The notes under the pieces: model-generated
What the model saw: only the letters and a program-made list of their open reading frames with translations
Databases searched by the model: none
What the model was told of the DNA's origin: nothing
Program-made: the position numbers and the translations under genes
Assembly (NCBI RefSeq): GCF_020164555.1
Contig: NZ_JAIQZB010000009.1
Span: 116,912-180,911, forward strand
DNA from: Salegentibacter lacus
Lineage (GTDB): Bacteria > Bacteroidota > Bacteroidia > Flavobacteriales > Flavobacteriaceae
Reading direction: 5' to 3'
DNA: 64,000 bases
In this document: positions 54,731 through 63,866 of the stretch, piece after piece
Layout: every line of letters starts with the position of its first letter
Numbering within the stretch: the first letter of the stretch is position 1

Positions 54731-55512
54731 AAAATGTTCCAGGTATTTGTATTAGACAATACTTTAGAAGCCCCAGGAACTTTATACTTGGTAATTGGAT
54801 TCAACGATACTTTTAAAGGATTTGTAATAGATTCTTCCTTTACTTCTCCTAACATTGCACCTAGTAGAGCTCTTGTGGAGGGTGGATATTTTAAAGATAA
54901 TCTAACTAATTCTTTCTTATCATTACCGGGCAATTTCCCTACTATTTTTAATAGCCGTTCTAAAGATCCTTTTATAGAACTATCAGGTATTTTTTTGATG
55001 TACTTTATACTATCTAAAATTTGAAGTAAAGGAATGTTCTGCCTGGTAATTGTGTTCTTCTGCTTTATAAAAGAAATTGTGTAACGTTCTCTTTTTAGCT
55101 TCGGCCTTGTTTGATTTCTCCCAATCTGAATAGTATTACTTACTTGACTGGTCAAACCTAATTTATTATAAATACTATACCCCGTAAGATAACCTATAAG
55201 CTTTCCATCATCTTCCAATAGATCTTTAACTACCTGTTCCTGATCTGGCTGTACTTCACCAAATGGAGTTTTTTCCGCCTTATAATATTTTCCTTTTGAT
55301 AATTTAGAGATTTTACCCGCTTCCACCATCCGGTTTAAAGCTTTAATCACAGCTTCTTTTTTTTTCACCTCTATACTAAAATCCTCATAGGTGAAAACAT
55401 ATCCCTTAGGGAATCTATTGATCGTATTAGCTATATAATCAGTAGTTTTCAAGGATTTATGTTTTTTCAAAGATAATATTTTGTCCAGTTTATTAAATAA
55501 AAAACTGGACAT
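54727..55512 (-). CDS. AbiEi-type antitoxin (winged-helix regulator)
   Basis: A 261-residue protein with an N-terminal winged helix (FTYEDFSIEVKKKEAVIKAL, NRMVEAGKISKLSKGKYYK) followed by the AbiEi antitoxin part (YLTGYSIYNKLGLTSQVSNT, QIGRNQTRPKLKRERYTISF). In type IV systems it neutralises the toxin indirectly and represses the operon. It is the first gene of the pair and overlaps the toxin gene. It belongs to a different AbiEi subgroup from the orphan at 44236. Confidence 0.88.
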   Translation of the reverse strand: MSSFLFNKLDKILSLKKHKSLKTTDYIANTINRFPKGYVFTYEDFSIEVKKKEAVIKALNRMVEAGKISKLSKGKYYKAEKTPFGEVQPDQEQVVKDLLEDDGKLIGYLTGYSIYNKLGLTSQVSNTIQIGRNQTRPKLKRERYTISFIKQKNTITRQNIPLLQILDSIKYIKKIPDSSIKGSLERLLKIVGKLPGNDKKELVRLSLKYPPSTRALLGAMLGEVKEESITNPLKVSLNPITKYKVPGASKVLSNTNTWNIL

Positions 55513-55750
55513 TTTTCAAATAAATTTTGGAGATAAGTGTAGATGACTTTGGATTAAATGCCATCTATATGATTTTTATACTTTATTATATTCAACTTAC
55601 TGAGCCCTTATTCAATCGCTGAAACCTATTGATATCACTAGGGTTATACTCTTTTATATTTCTTCGACTCTTTTCAATGAGTCCTTATTGAGCCCATTAA
55701 AATATAGATTATGAGCCCTTTCAAAACATATACAGGACCTGCCCCTGTGG
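55513..55750. other. Region upstream of abiEi
   Basis: 238 bases with no gene. TGAGCCC is found three times (55601, 55689, 55712), twice in the longer phrases TGAGCCCTTATT and TTGAGCCCATTAA. A small hairpin ACAGG/CCTGT (55732-55747) leads into the guide-RNA-like copy C. Confidence 0.4.
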
Positions 55751-55839
55751 TTCAATACGAGGGTTCTTGTAACCCCGTGAGTTGAATTTCGCTCACTAAA
55801 TGTGATTAGCATATACAACGGCGTGGGCTCTATTATTTT
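55751..55839 (+). ncRNA. Guide-RNA-like structured repeat, copy C (in element 2)
   Basis: On the plus strand, 55751-55819 matches the scaffolds at 32377-32453 and 32564-32640. Hairpins are kept with changed bases: GGGTT..AACCC, GTGAG..CTCAC with a different loop, and ATGT-GATTA-GCAT using a U-G pair, then ATACAAC. The next 20 bases start GGCGTGGGCTC, the same 11 as in copy B. No dCas12f gene is near, so it may be used by the element 1 protein or be an independent repeat. It converges on the end of the histidine kinase gene. Confidence 0.5.
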
Positions 55840-55850
55840 TAGGATAAAAC

Positions 55851-56951
55851 TTAATTCCTAAAACATAAATAAAAAGTTGTTCCCGCATTTTTCTCGCTGC
55901 TTACTTTAATAGTACCTCCCAAGCTGGTCATGTAGCTTTTTACCAAATAAAGCCCAATACCTTTGCTATCTTGATGATCTGTAAACACCTGGTGCAATTC
56001 AAATAATTTATTTCCGTTTTCTTCCATATCTAACCCAATTCCATTATCTGAAAATTGAATTTCGATACCGGTCGCACTTCTTTTAGAAACAATGCTGATT
56101 TGCGGTGCAATCCCGGGTTTGGAATATTTTATTGAATTGGTGATTAAATTGAGAAATATGCTGTGCAAATAGAATTTATTGAACCGGAGGATTTCAATTT
56201 CAGAAAATTCAATCTCGAAGATGGTTCCCGTATTTTCAATTATAGATTCAAGGGAGTCGATAATATTATATACAATTTCTTTTATATTCACTGGTTCCAA
56301 ACCGAGTTTTAATAGTTGATTTTCCCTGAGGTGGTCAATCTGGTCGTTCAAGGTGGATTTTAATCTTAGAACCGATTTTCCTAACATGTCAAGATATAGT
56401 TGGGTCTCTTCATTCTCTATTTTTTTGAAATCTAGTAGTTCAATAAGAGATATTAAATTATTTACGGGTGCGCGTAAATCGTGAGCGGTAGTGTAACTTA
56501 ATTTAGTGAGTCCGGAATTTACTGAGGTAAGGTTTAATATCCTGTACTGGCGATCTTCTTCTAGCTTTTTGAGGTGTGTTATATTTTTTGAAATGGCATA
56601 GATTAATTTTTTTTCTGGTACGGGAACAGAGGTCCAGGTGAGCCATACAATTTTACCCGATTTAGTGATGTAGCGATTTTGAAAGTGCACTAAAGGAATT
56701 CCTTCTAAAATTTTTGCGCGGGTCTCTGCAGTTTTCACCTTATCCAGTGGGTGGACAAAATGTCTTATTGGATGGCTAAAAAGTTCTTCCTCCGTATAAC
56801 CCATTAGGTTTATAAATGCAGGGTTTATTTTCCTGAAGTAGCCATCAAAACCGGCAATACATAAGAAATCATGAGAAAGTGAAAAGAAAAGCTCAAGATC
56901 AAGGTCAGTTTTTTGGGTGTAATTATCAGTATCCATTGTAGGTATTGGCAA
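55851..56951 (-). CDS. PAS-domain sensor histidine kinase
   Basis: The 366-residue protein is a soluble sensor kinase. It has a PAS domain (residues 15-130: CIAGFDGYFRKINPAFINLM, GYTEEELFSHPIRHFVHPLD), a dimerisation region with the phospho-acceptor in TTAHDLRAPVNNLISL, and a GHKL ATPase domain with NLITNSIKYSKPG (N box), DNGIGLDME (G1) and KGIGLYLVKSY (G2). No response regulator is adjacent, so it is an orphan. No membrane helix is present, so it senses a cytoplasmic signal. It is cargo of element 2. Confidence 0.92.
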   Translation of the reverse strand: MPIPTMDTDNYTQKTDLDLELFFSLSHDFLCIAGFDGYFRKINPAFINLMGYTEEELFSHPIRHFVHPLDKVKTAETRAKILEGIPLVHFQNRYITKSGKIVWLTWTSVPVPEKKLIYAISKNITHLKKLEEDRQYRILNLTSVNSGLTKLSYTTAHDLRAPVNNLISLIELLDFKKIENEETQLYLDMLGKSVLRLKSTLNDQIDHLRENQLLKLGLEPVNIKEIVYNIIDSLESIIENTGTIFEIEFSEIEILRFNKFYLHSIFLNLITNSIKYSKPGIAPQISIVSKRSATGIEIQFSDNGIGLDMEENGNKLFELHQVFTDHQDSKGIGLYLVKSYMTSLGGTIKVSSEKNAGTTFYLCFRN

Positions 56952-57082
56952 GGGAAGTAAATGTAAGTAAAAAAATATACCTTATTATTTCGTGTTCATC
57001 TCCTCTATGGAATCAGAACCGATTTCTTTAATAAAACTTTGAAGTAAAGGTATTTTTGTAATTTTAGTAGTAGTGTTTTTAA
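56952..57082. other. Start of the 1.1-kb gene-poor stretch
   Basis: The stretch 56952-58067 has only one small open frame (57083-57262) and the paired AATTTGCG motif. The rest, including 57500-58067, shows no coding pattern or fold that I can support. Confidence 0.4.
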
Positions 57083-57262
57083 TCAGGTAATGGAGTGATT
57101 GGATTTGGGTTTAAGATTAGAAAATGTTCCGGAGCCTAAGATATTAAGCAATATCGATAGCCCAAAAACAATTAATGCCCAGATTGGATAAGCCTTGGCT
57201 TCTTCAAGTTTTGAACCAAGGTCTTTCATTTCCACTGAATGATCAGAAATACCTTTTTCCAT
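57083..57262 (-). CDS. Small membrane protein or remnant of a mobilisation accessory protein
   Basis: A 59-residue frame from ATG 57262 (MEKGISDHSVEMKDLGSKLE) with a short coiled segment, one membrane helix (PIWALIVFGLSILLNILGS) and a charged tail. The shape recalls the accessory protein after the relaxase in element 1 (30086-30544), which is longer. An in-frame stop lies nine codons upstream of the ATG. It may be what remains of a mobilisation gene. Confidence 0.4.
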   Translation of the reverse strand: MEKGISDHSVEMKDLGSKLEEAKAYPIWALIVFGLSILLNILGSGTFSNLKPKSNHSIT

Positions 57263-57436
57263 TTCCTGATGTTTTAAAAGCAGTTTTTAAAATTTATAAG
57301 TTTTAAAGCTAGCATTTTGCGATGTAAGAAGAGCAAAAATGAGTAGCAAGAGGGTAACGGGCAAAGCCGCGTTACATTTTTTTAAATCACTCATTTTTAA
57401 TTAGTTATAATTTTTTTGCGAATTGGGTTTTGTAGG

Positions 57437-57492
57437 AATTTGCGACAAATGACTTGGGAAGCCGCATAATTAGGCTTGAATTTGCGACAATT
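57437..57492. repeat. Paired AATTTGCG motif with 42-bp spacing (element 2)
   Basis: AATTTGCGACAAATG (57437) and AATTTGCGACAATT (57479) start 42 bases apart, as in element 1 (30574 and 30616). The spacer also keeps parts of its sequence next to the first copy (AAATGnCnTG). A shared transfer or replication site is likely. Confidence 0.6.
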
Positions 57493-58067
57493 CGTAAAAT
57501 GAGAAAGGATAAAGTAGATGAATTTTAAATAAATAAGAAAAATAAAGATGTTCCCGGTTTAATTAAAAACTTGTGCTTTAATAAACCTCTCACCACTTTT
57601 CCTTCCACTTCGCAAAAGCTCCATTACAGAAAAAGAGGTTCATTACAATTGTCTTGGACACGAGCCAAAAAGCTATAAAGTGTAAGCGGTAGATAAAATG
57701 ATTAGGATAAGCTTTTTGACTCAAGTCCGCCTGGCAGTAACTTAAATTCACCGATCAGGATTTCAACTTCTTTAAAATTCTTCTTACCACACCTTACCTT
57801 TTGATGCTAAAGAACAAGCTTTGAAATTAACCGGAGTGCATAAACCGCTGCACTATTTATAACTCCTCTTTAATTTTAAAGCTTGAAGATGAAGATCATC
57901 AAAAGGTAATGCGATGGCGCTGGAAGAAGTAAATGAAAATGACTTCACTTCTTATCCATCCTGAACTACAGTCGGTTTAATATTGGAATGCAAAAGGAAA
58001 ATGCTCCAGGTGAAAAAAGTAAATGATTTTAATAATTCTTTTTACTAACTGAGCCTTCTAAATATTT

Positions 58068-58928
58068 TTACTTTTCCAATTTCATTAATTTTTCATTTAG
58101 ATCTACATAGGCGCCATAGGAATCACTACAATCAGTGATATGGTCATAAAGGCTTAAAAGCGAACTTGCTGCTTTTTTCCCTGCAGGGTCATTATCCAGG
58201 TAAAGCAATACACGCTTATAGCCCGGAATTAGTATTTTCACCCGATCTAAAAAAGCCAGGGAATTTAAAATGATACAATCTGAATTTTGAACTAAGTCTG
58301 CATTTATAGTGGACAGGGAAAGAAAGTCAAAAATTCCTTCGGTAATTACCAACTGCTGGGAACTATTCCGGATAATTGAATAGGTTTTCGGACTACTGGA
58401 ATTTTTAAAGTACTTGTTTCGAAGTTCCCAGCCTTCCTTGTCATTTTTAAGACCAATGGCATAATATGACTTATCTTTTCGATGGTACCAGACCTGAGAA
58501 CAATAAAGCCTTGCTATTTCAACCGGAATTTTCCGTGATTTTAAATAGTGTAATAGGGCAGGATGATCCAGGGGTTCTGCCGTTATAATTTGAATTTTCC
58601 CCTTTTTTGGTTGCTGTTTCTTTGGGGGAGTGTGAAAAGGGGAGATAGTATCTTCCTGTAAAAATTGTAAAGCTTCTTTAACCTCGCAGTTTTTAATGAG
58701 ACATACCAGGTCAATTACATTTCCTCCTTTTCCTATTCCGAAATCATACCACCTGTTTATCACCCGGGAAACCTTAAATGAGGCCTTGGTTTCTGATCGC
58801 AGGGGACTTAAGAACCAGGCTTCTTTTTCTGTGGTCCTACTGGGAAAGTGTCCCAACTTTGCTAGGCTTTTGATGATACAAATGTTGCGGGCTTTTTCAC
58901 AGCTTAATCTTTCTTTTTTCATCAGCAT
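58068..58928 (-). CDS. Primase-like protein (CHC2-like plus toprim domain, element 2)
   Basis: Paralogue of 27897-28799: 286 residues with CHC2-like KLGHFPSRTTEKEAWFLSPL and WYDFGIGKGGNVIDLV, and toprim LVITEGIFDFLSL and LYLDNDPAGKKAA. The zinc cysteines are again missing. It probably primes replication of excised element 2. A second ATG two codons in (MKKERLS) is an equally good start. Confidence 0.85.
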   Translation of the reverse strand: MLMKKERLSCEKARNICIIKSLAKLGHFPSRTTEKEAWFLSPLRSETKASFKVSRVINRWYDFGIGKGGNVIDLVCLIKNCEVKEALQFLQEDTISPFHTPPKKQQPKKGKIQIITAEPLDHPALLHYLKSRKIPVEIARLYCSQVWYHRKDKSYYAIGLKNDKEGWELRNKYFKNSSSPKTYSIIRNSSQQLVITEGIFDFLSLSTINADLVQNSDCIILNSLAFLDRVKILIPGYKRVLLYLDNDPAGKKAASSLLSLYDHITDCSDSYGAYVDLNEKLMKLEK

Positions 58929-58985
58929 TTATTTTAGCGTGTTTTAGTCCTGTTTATAGTTTTGATTTTTAATTCTGTTTCCGGT

Positions 58986-59215
58986 CATCATTATTTTTTG
59001 ATGACAGTTTGATGACATTTTGATGACCACAGGAAGCCTTGCTATTACTGGGCTAATCTTATTTTGTCATCATTCATCAAAAAATAGAAGGGTTTAAAAC
59101 CTTTTTCTTTCAACAGCAGCTTCAATTTTGATGAGACGATGACAACGCACGGGAACCCCAGCAAAGACTGGCTATTCCGCGTCATCATTCGTTCATCAAT
59201 TCATCATTTTTTGCC
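58986..59215. repeat. Iteron-like TGATGACA repeats, candidate origin of element 2
   Basis: Between primase and helicase genes, TTTGATGACA-type units occur at least four times in a row near 58997-59025, with further ones at 59074, 59131 and 59181. The conserved phrase TTACTGGGCTAATCTTATTT (complement of the element 1 phrase) is also present. The layout equals that at 27621-27840. Confidence 0.6.
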
Positions 59216-59231
59216 GAAAACCTCAATTTAC

Positions 59232-60437
59232 CTAGGCTGATTGCTCTGGAAAATTTTCAGCCAGGAAACTTTTACTTATAGTAAAATAGCGTCCTTTGGC
59301 ATCTTTAAAAATGGTGGTTCCATCAGCCCAAATTGAAAACTTTTGGTACATATGGGAATTGGGCTGGCTCTCCAGCTTCCAGTCCTTTTTTAGAATTTTT
59401 CGTATTTGGGTAAGATCAGTGCGAAGCCGGGTTTTACCTATGGCATTTAAAGCATCTATCGGGCAAAAATTTATCTCTTCCATATCATTATCTTCCATAA
59501 CCATAAGCAGGATATTGGCCAGCTCTTTTTCAATTCTGTTTTTGTTGTGCTGTACCAGTTTCCGTAAAGCAGGGGTTTCAATTTGCCTGGCACTAAACCA
59601 CATTCGCGTCTGGTGGGGTGTGGATAGTTTTCTGTGTTGTAGATGATAAAGGAATGCAGGGATTTCTTCTTCCAGCTTTTCTAAATAAGCGGTCTGTTCT
59701 TTCTTAATGGTGGGAACCTTAATAACCCAGAACCGGGTTTCGTGTTGGTCAATCTTAATAAAGTTTTCTTCGTTATTGCTACATAGGACAAACTTGCCGA
59801 AAAATTCAACTTCCCGCTTATCTTTTCCCTTAGCTTCTAATTTGTTGATATTGGTTGTGCTTAGGTATTTAATTCTTTCGGTAAGTTCTTCTTTATTGAA
59901 TAATACTTCGTCAATACAGATTAGAAGTTTATTGGCCCAGTCGGAATTAAACTGGCTGGTAAAATTATCATTGGTGAGATAGGTAAGATTGTTTTCAAAG
60001 ATCTTCTTTAACCATTTTAAAAAGGTGCTCTTTCCGGTGGAACGTTCCCTGGAGACCAGGCAAAGAATAGGGAGGACCTGTGTAGGTTTAATAAATAAAA
60101 GCTGCAGGTAATCCAGGCCCAGTTCGTAGTGATCGCCAAAGATATGCCGGACGAATTCCAATGATACCGCGCAATTCCCTTCTTCTAATGTATGGCTAAG
60201 CGGGGCATAGGTATTATAGAAATTTGAATGTGAGTATTTAAAATTGAGATGATCGGGAATACAGGTGAAGCCATCATATTTGGGAATCCCGGCGAGGTAT
60301 GTTTTCCCGTGATCCTGTCTTATGGTCTCGATATTCCAGGAAACCAGAGATTCATTTACCTGACCGGAAATACTAGGTGTTTTTACCAATTTGTAATATT
60401 GAGTCCCCACTCTAATATATGAACCCTCCCGCTTCAT
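59232..60437 (-). CDS. SF3-like replication helicase / primase-helicase family protein (element 2)
   Basis: A 401-residue paralogue of 26417-27622, same length, with Walker A in SRERSTGKSTFLKWL, Walker B in KLLICIDEVLF and sensor FVLCSNNEENF. The middle is nearly the same as its paralogue while the ends differ more. It acts with the primase-like protein. The excisionase-type HTH gene found before it in element 1 is not present here. Confidence 0.85.
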   Translation of the reverse strand: MKREGSYIRVGTQYYKLVKTPSISGQVNESLVSWNIETIRQDHGKTYLAGIPKYDGFTCIPDHLNFKYSHSNFYNTYAPLSHTLEEGNCAVSLEFVRHIFGDHYELGLDYLQLLFIKPTQVLPILCLVSRERSTGKSTFLKWLKKIFENNLTYLTNDNFTSQFNSDWANKLLICIDEVLFNKEELTERIKYLSTTNINKLEAKGKDKREVEFFGKFVLCSNNEENFIKIDQHETRFWVIKVPTIKKEQTAYLEKLEEEIPAFLYHLQHRKLSTPHQTRMWFSARQIETPALRKLVQHNKNRIEKELANILLMVMEDNDMEEINFCPIDALNAIGKTRLRTDLTQIRKILKKDWKLESQPNSHMYQKFSIWADGTTIFKDAKGRYFTISKSFLAENFPEQSA

Positions 60438-60750
60438 TATTCAAATTTTAAACATTCATCTTATAAGTAAATATATCGTCAATTAAATTACAAAAACCTT
60501 GTAATAATATAATGAAAAAGAGCAATAATAAGTTTTGATTGAGAATAGTGTAATTTGATATTTGTAGTTTTTTGACCTAACGTCAAGACCTATCATTTAG
60601 CATTAAATATCATTTGAAAAGCTGAATCGTTCAAATAGAAATTTCAATAAAAATTATTGGAATATGGTGGATTAGAGCAGATTTCGGAAAATCAAGCCTA
60701 AAATTTAAACAAATCTTCCTAATGATCCGGGGAGTAAATAGAAGAACTAA
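60438..60750. other. Intergenic region between helicase and integrase of element 2
   Basis: 313 AT-rich bases with no gene, fold or repeat that I can support. It should hold the helicase promoter. Confidence 0.4.
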
Positions 60751-61971
60751 TTACCTTTTTTCATTAGCGGCCATCCGGCTTCTAAGGTTATTCATATCCT
60801 CGCTCAACTTTTCGTCTAAAATCTTTGCGTAATGTTGGGTGATTTTTATTGATTTATGCCCAAGCATTTTGCTAACACTTTCAATTGGGACACCATTGGA
60901 AAGGGTAACAGTGGTGGCAAATGTATGTCTGGCAACATGGAATGTTAGTTTCTTTTGAATCTCACATACATCGGCAATTTCTTTTAAATAACTATTGGTT
61001 TTTTGGTTTGATAACACTGGTAGCAAGGTGCCTTTAGGATTTTCCAAGTTTTTATATTTCTTGATAAGCTCTTCCGGAATTGTCAACAGGGGAATGCTAC
61101 TAAGAGATTTGGTTTTTGTTCTCTTATACTTTAACCATTGTGAGCCATCAATTCCTTTAATTAAATTTTGTGGAGTGAGCTTGGCAATATCAGAATAGGC
61201 ACATCCAGTATAGCACGAAAAGATAAATGCATCTCTTACTTGTTCCATCCGCTGAATAGTGAAGTTTTTTTCCATTATTCTAATAATTTCTTCTTTAGTT
61301 AAAAATTCCCGGTCAATAGCCTGGCGTTTTAGTTTTAAATTATAAAATGGATCTTTCTCTAACCATCCATTAGCAACAGCAATCCTCACAATTTTTTTTA
61401 AATATGCTAGATATTTTAAAGCTGAATTATGAGAGAGGTTGAGTTCTGTTTTGAGATAGTAAATAAAACTATTAATGAATTTGGTGTCAATATCTTTTAC
61501 CCGGAAATCTTCTGATTTATAATTCGATGAAATGAAATTTGTTAGATGTTTTTTGGTGGTATTATAACGCTGAAGTGTTCTAAAGGAATAATCTTTTCCA
61601 ACCAGTTTTTGCATTCTTAAATTATGTTCCTCGAACATCTTAAGAATTCTATGATCATCTATATTTTTACCCAGAAATTCATCTTTAATTCTTACTGATG
61701 TTATTTCTTCGTCATTTTCCAAAAATCTCTGATAAATGTCATAGATCCTCTTCTTAATGATTTCAAGATTTCTATTTACTTGCTTAGCTTCAGCAGAATA
61801 ACCATTCATTTTGCTAGCCTTGGCATTCCATTTTGAAAGTAGAACCTTCCTCATTGTGCTGGACTCTGCTCGCTTACCCTTATAGGTGATTCTAAGGTAA
61901 ACAGTGGCGTGAGTAGCATTTTTATCCTTGCTCTTTCTTACATAAAATAATATTGACAGTAAATCTTGCAT
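60751..61971 (-). CDS. Tyrosine recombinase, integrase of element 2 (CTnDOT-like)
   Basis: A 406-residue integrase with an arm-binding domain (ATVYLRITYKGKRAESSTMR), a core-binding domain and a catalytic domain. The region of the first catalytic Arg reads FIFSCYTGCAYSDIAKL, so that Arg is replaced, as in many Bacteroidota integrases of the CTnDOT group. LTFHVARHTFATTVTL supplies His-x-x-Arg, and ITQHYAKIL the nucleophile Tyr. It lies next to the tRNA-Leu end of element 2 and reads inward. It differs clearly from the element 1 integrase, which fits the different target tRNA. Confidence 0.93.
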   Translation of the reverse strand: MQDLLSILFYVRKSKDKNATHATVYLRITYKGKRAESSTMRKVLLSKWNAKASKMNGYSAEAKQVNRNLEIIKKRIYDIYQRFLENDEEITSVRIKDEFLGKNIDDHRILKMFEEHNLRMQKLVGKDYSFRTLQRYNTTKKHLTNFISSNYKSEDFRVKDIDTKFINSFIYYLKTELNLSHNSALKYLAYLKKIVRIAVANGWLEKDPFYNLKLKRQAIDREFLTKEEIIRIMEKNFTIQRMEQVRDAFIFSCYTGCAYSDIAKLTPQNLIKGIDGSQWLKYKRTKTKSLSSIPLLTIPEELIKKYKNLENPKGTLLPVLSNQKTNSYLKEIADVCEIQKKLTFHVARHTFATTVTLSNGVPIESVSKMLGHKSIKITQHYAKILDEKLSEDMNNLRSRMAANEKR

Positions 61972-62095
61972 CCTTTTTAGCTTTTAAATTGAATTAAATT
62001 TAGCTGAAATAAATATAGCATCAAAGACGTAAACACTTATTTAACAGGACTTTGTATGCAATTCGGGCGCACTTATTTTCATTCTCTAAGTGACA

Positions 62096-62112
62096 CCGAA
62101 TTAGACACCTTT
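62096..62112 (+). repeat. Right inner end repeat of element 2
   Basis: Exact 17-bp partner of 53418-53434, 21 bases inside the right att copy. Confidence 0.5.
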
Positions 62113-62133
62113 TAGATGTAATTAAATGATATT

Positions 62134-62225
62134 ATTTGATATTGTGAAAAAAGAAAAACCCCGTAAACAGTGAGTTTTACGGGGTTTTGTTGTTATTTGT
62201 AGGCTTAAAAGTGCTCGAGGCGGGA
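62134..62225 (+). repeat. Right att copy of element 2, at the 3' end of tRNA-Leu
   Basis: Exact 92-bp partner of 53262-53353. It includes the last 14 bases of tRNA-Leu plus the downstream terminator (13-bp stem, 62155-62188). Crossing-over within the repeat restores the tRNA in either state. Confidence 0.93.
62155..62188. terminator. tRNA-Leu terminator
   Basis: Perfect 13-bp stem with eight-base loop, 23 bases after the tRNA 3' end on the minus strand, with T-rich flank. Duplicated at 53283-53316. Confidence 0.85.
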
Positions 62226-62293
62226 ATCGAACCCGCACAACCGAAGTTACTGGATTTTGAATCCAGCGCGTCTACCAGTTCCGCCACTCGAGC
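62212..62293 (-). tRNA. tRNA-Leu (CAA)
   Basis: A class II tRNA of 82 nt: acceptor GCTCGAG/CTCGAGC, D-arm with GGTAGACGC, anticodon stem CTGGA/TCCAG with loop TTCAAAA (anticodon CAA), long variable arm, T-arm GCGGG/CCCGC with TTCGATT and discriminator A. CCA is not encoded. It is the target site of element 2. Confidence 0.96.
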
Positions 62294-62759
62294 AAGTGGA
62301 CGGCAAAAGTAAAAAATTTTTCCCATCCCCAAATGTTTTTTTCTATTTTTAAACCAACCGTATTCTAAATATTTTCGTGGTTTTTTATAAGCCATGCTTC
62401 TTGAATGAGAATATTTCTTTGATTGTAATTTTTCTCTGAATTTTTGTTTTGATGGCCTATCGAAAATTTATCATGAAATTTAAAGTGAAGACACCGTAAA
62501 ATTTTAGGCTGTTCGAGCCCGGCGTATTTTTCTTTCTAGTTGAATTAAAGTGGCGAGTTCCTAAAATTTAGGGGACGAACAATAAATTTAGATAAAGTTT
62601 CGTAAGCCTAGATTTTTTTGGTTCGTTTTTTCATCAATGGAAAAAATGAACAAATACTAATTTTAAAAGTCTGACTCAAAACTTATTCGTGAGGTGTAAA
62701 AGGAATTAATTTTTAAATTTGCAACACAACAAACAACATTCACACAAAAACAACACAAC
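62294..62759. other. Intergenic region with the prs promoter
   Basis: 466 bases with no gene that I can support. TAAATTTG at 62714-62721 is a good -7 element (TAnnTTTG) for prs, 38 bases before its ATG. The tRNA-Leu promoter must also lie here. Confidence 0.55.
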
Positions 62760-63701
62760 ATGCCCAACGTAATTCCCGAGGCCAAAATTTTTTCCTGTAC
62801 ACAGAGCAAAGCTTTAGCTGAAAAAATAGCAGCCGCTTACGGCACTAAATTAGGAAACGTAATTACCTCTACTTACAGTGATGGCGAATTTCAGCCTTCT
62901 TTTGAAGAATCTGTTCGCGGTTCACGAGTATTCATTATTGGGTCTACTCACCCAGGATCAGACCATTTGATGGAGATGCTTTTAATGCTTGATGCTGCTA
63001 AAAGAGCTTCGGCAAGACATATTACCGCCGTGCTTCCGTATTTCGGTTGGGCGCGCCAGGATAGAAAAGATAAACCCAGAGTGCCAATTGCGGCTAAAAT
63101 GATAGCCAGTATCCTGGAAACAGCAGGAGCTACCCGAATTATCACCATGGATTTGCACGCCGATCAAATTCAAGGGTTCTTCGAAAAACCTGTAGATCAT
63201 CTTTATGCTTCCACGGTTTTTCTTCCGTATTTGAAAAGTTTAAAATTAGATAATTTAACGGTTGCCTCACCAGACATGGGAGGTTCTAAACGAGCTTACG
63301 CTTATTCTAAAGCTTTAGAAAGTGATGTGGTAATTTGTTACAAGCAGCGTGCAAAAGCCAATGTGATTTCGCATATGGAGCTTATTGGTAATGTAGAAGG
63401 TAAAAATGTGGTTTTGGTAGACGATATGGTAGATACTGCGGGGACACTTACAAAAGCAGCCGATTTAATGATGGAGCGCGGTGCAAAAAGTGTACGGGCT
63501 ATTTGTACTCATCCGGTACTTTCTGGCGGAGCTTACGATAAGATTGAAAACTCTAAACTCATGGAGTTGATTGTGACTGATTCTATTCCGTTAAAACAAG
63601 AAAGTAAAAAAATTAAGGTAGTGAGTTGCGCCAATCTTTTTGCTGATGTAATGAATAGGGTGCACAACAATAAATCTATCAGTTCTAAATTTGTTATGTA
63701 G
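62760..63701 (+). CDS. prs: Ribose-phosphate pyrophosphokinase
   Basis: PRPP synthetase makes phosphoribosyl pyrophosphate from ribose 5-phosphate and ATP for nucleotide, His and Trp synthesis. At 313 residues it has the normal length, with SDGEFQPSFEESVRGSRVFI, the catalytic loop region GWARQDRKDKPRVPI, the metal site TMDLHADQIQGFFEKPVDHL and the PRPP loop VVLVDDMVDTAGTLTKAA. It is a housekeeping gene and anchors the right side of the window to the host chromosome. Confidence 0.97.
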   Translation: MPNVIPEAKIFSCTQSKALAEKIAAAYGTKLGNVITSTYSDGEFQPSFEESVRGSRVFIIGSTHPGSDHLMEMLLMLDAAKRASARHITAVLPYFGWARQDRKDKPRVPIAAKMIASILETAGATRIITMDLHADQIQGFFEKPVDHLYASTVFLPYLKSLKLDNLTVASPDMGGSKRAYAYSKALESDVVICYKQRAKANVISHMELIGNVEGKNVVLVDDMVDTAGTLTKAADLMMERGAKSVRAICTHPVLSGGAYDKIENSKLMELIVTDSIPLKQESKKIKVVSCANLFADVMNRVHNNKSISSKFVM

Positions 63702-63799
63702 ATTTTGTTGACTAAGTACAGTTAATTTACTTTCAGTTTCTTAGATAGATTTTTCAATAAGAATATCCTTTTTCAGTAGTGTCCGATAAAGATTTTTAA

Positions 63800-63831
63800 A
63801 AGCGGGATTTCCTAAAAAGGATTTCCCGCTT
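63800..63831 (+). terminator. Imperfect hairpin downstream of prs
   Basis: AAGCGGGA..TCCT pairs with AGGA..TCCCGCTT around a short A-rich loop, with two central mismatches, then T-rich sequence. It may end prs transcription or protect the IS from read-through. The IS boundary nearby is not defined. Confidence 0.5.
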
Positions 63832-63866
63832 ATTTTATATCTTGTTTTTACCACAAAACCAGATAT

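Noticed and set aside
55601..55718. Three TGAGCCC sites upstream of abiEi, complementary to GGGCTCA in guide A
   Set aside because: Only seven to eight bases match and flanking bases do not; too short to call them dCas12f targets by eye.
62177..62395. 72-codon open frame over tRNA-Leu
   Set aside because: It is an antisense or sense reading of the tRNA itself and not a protein gene.
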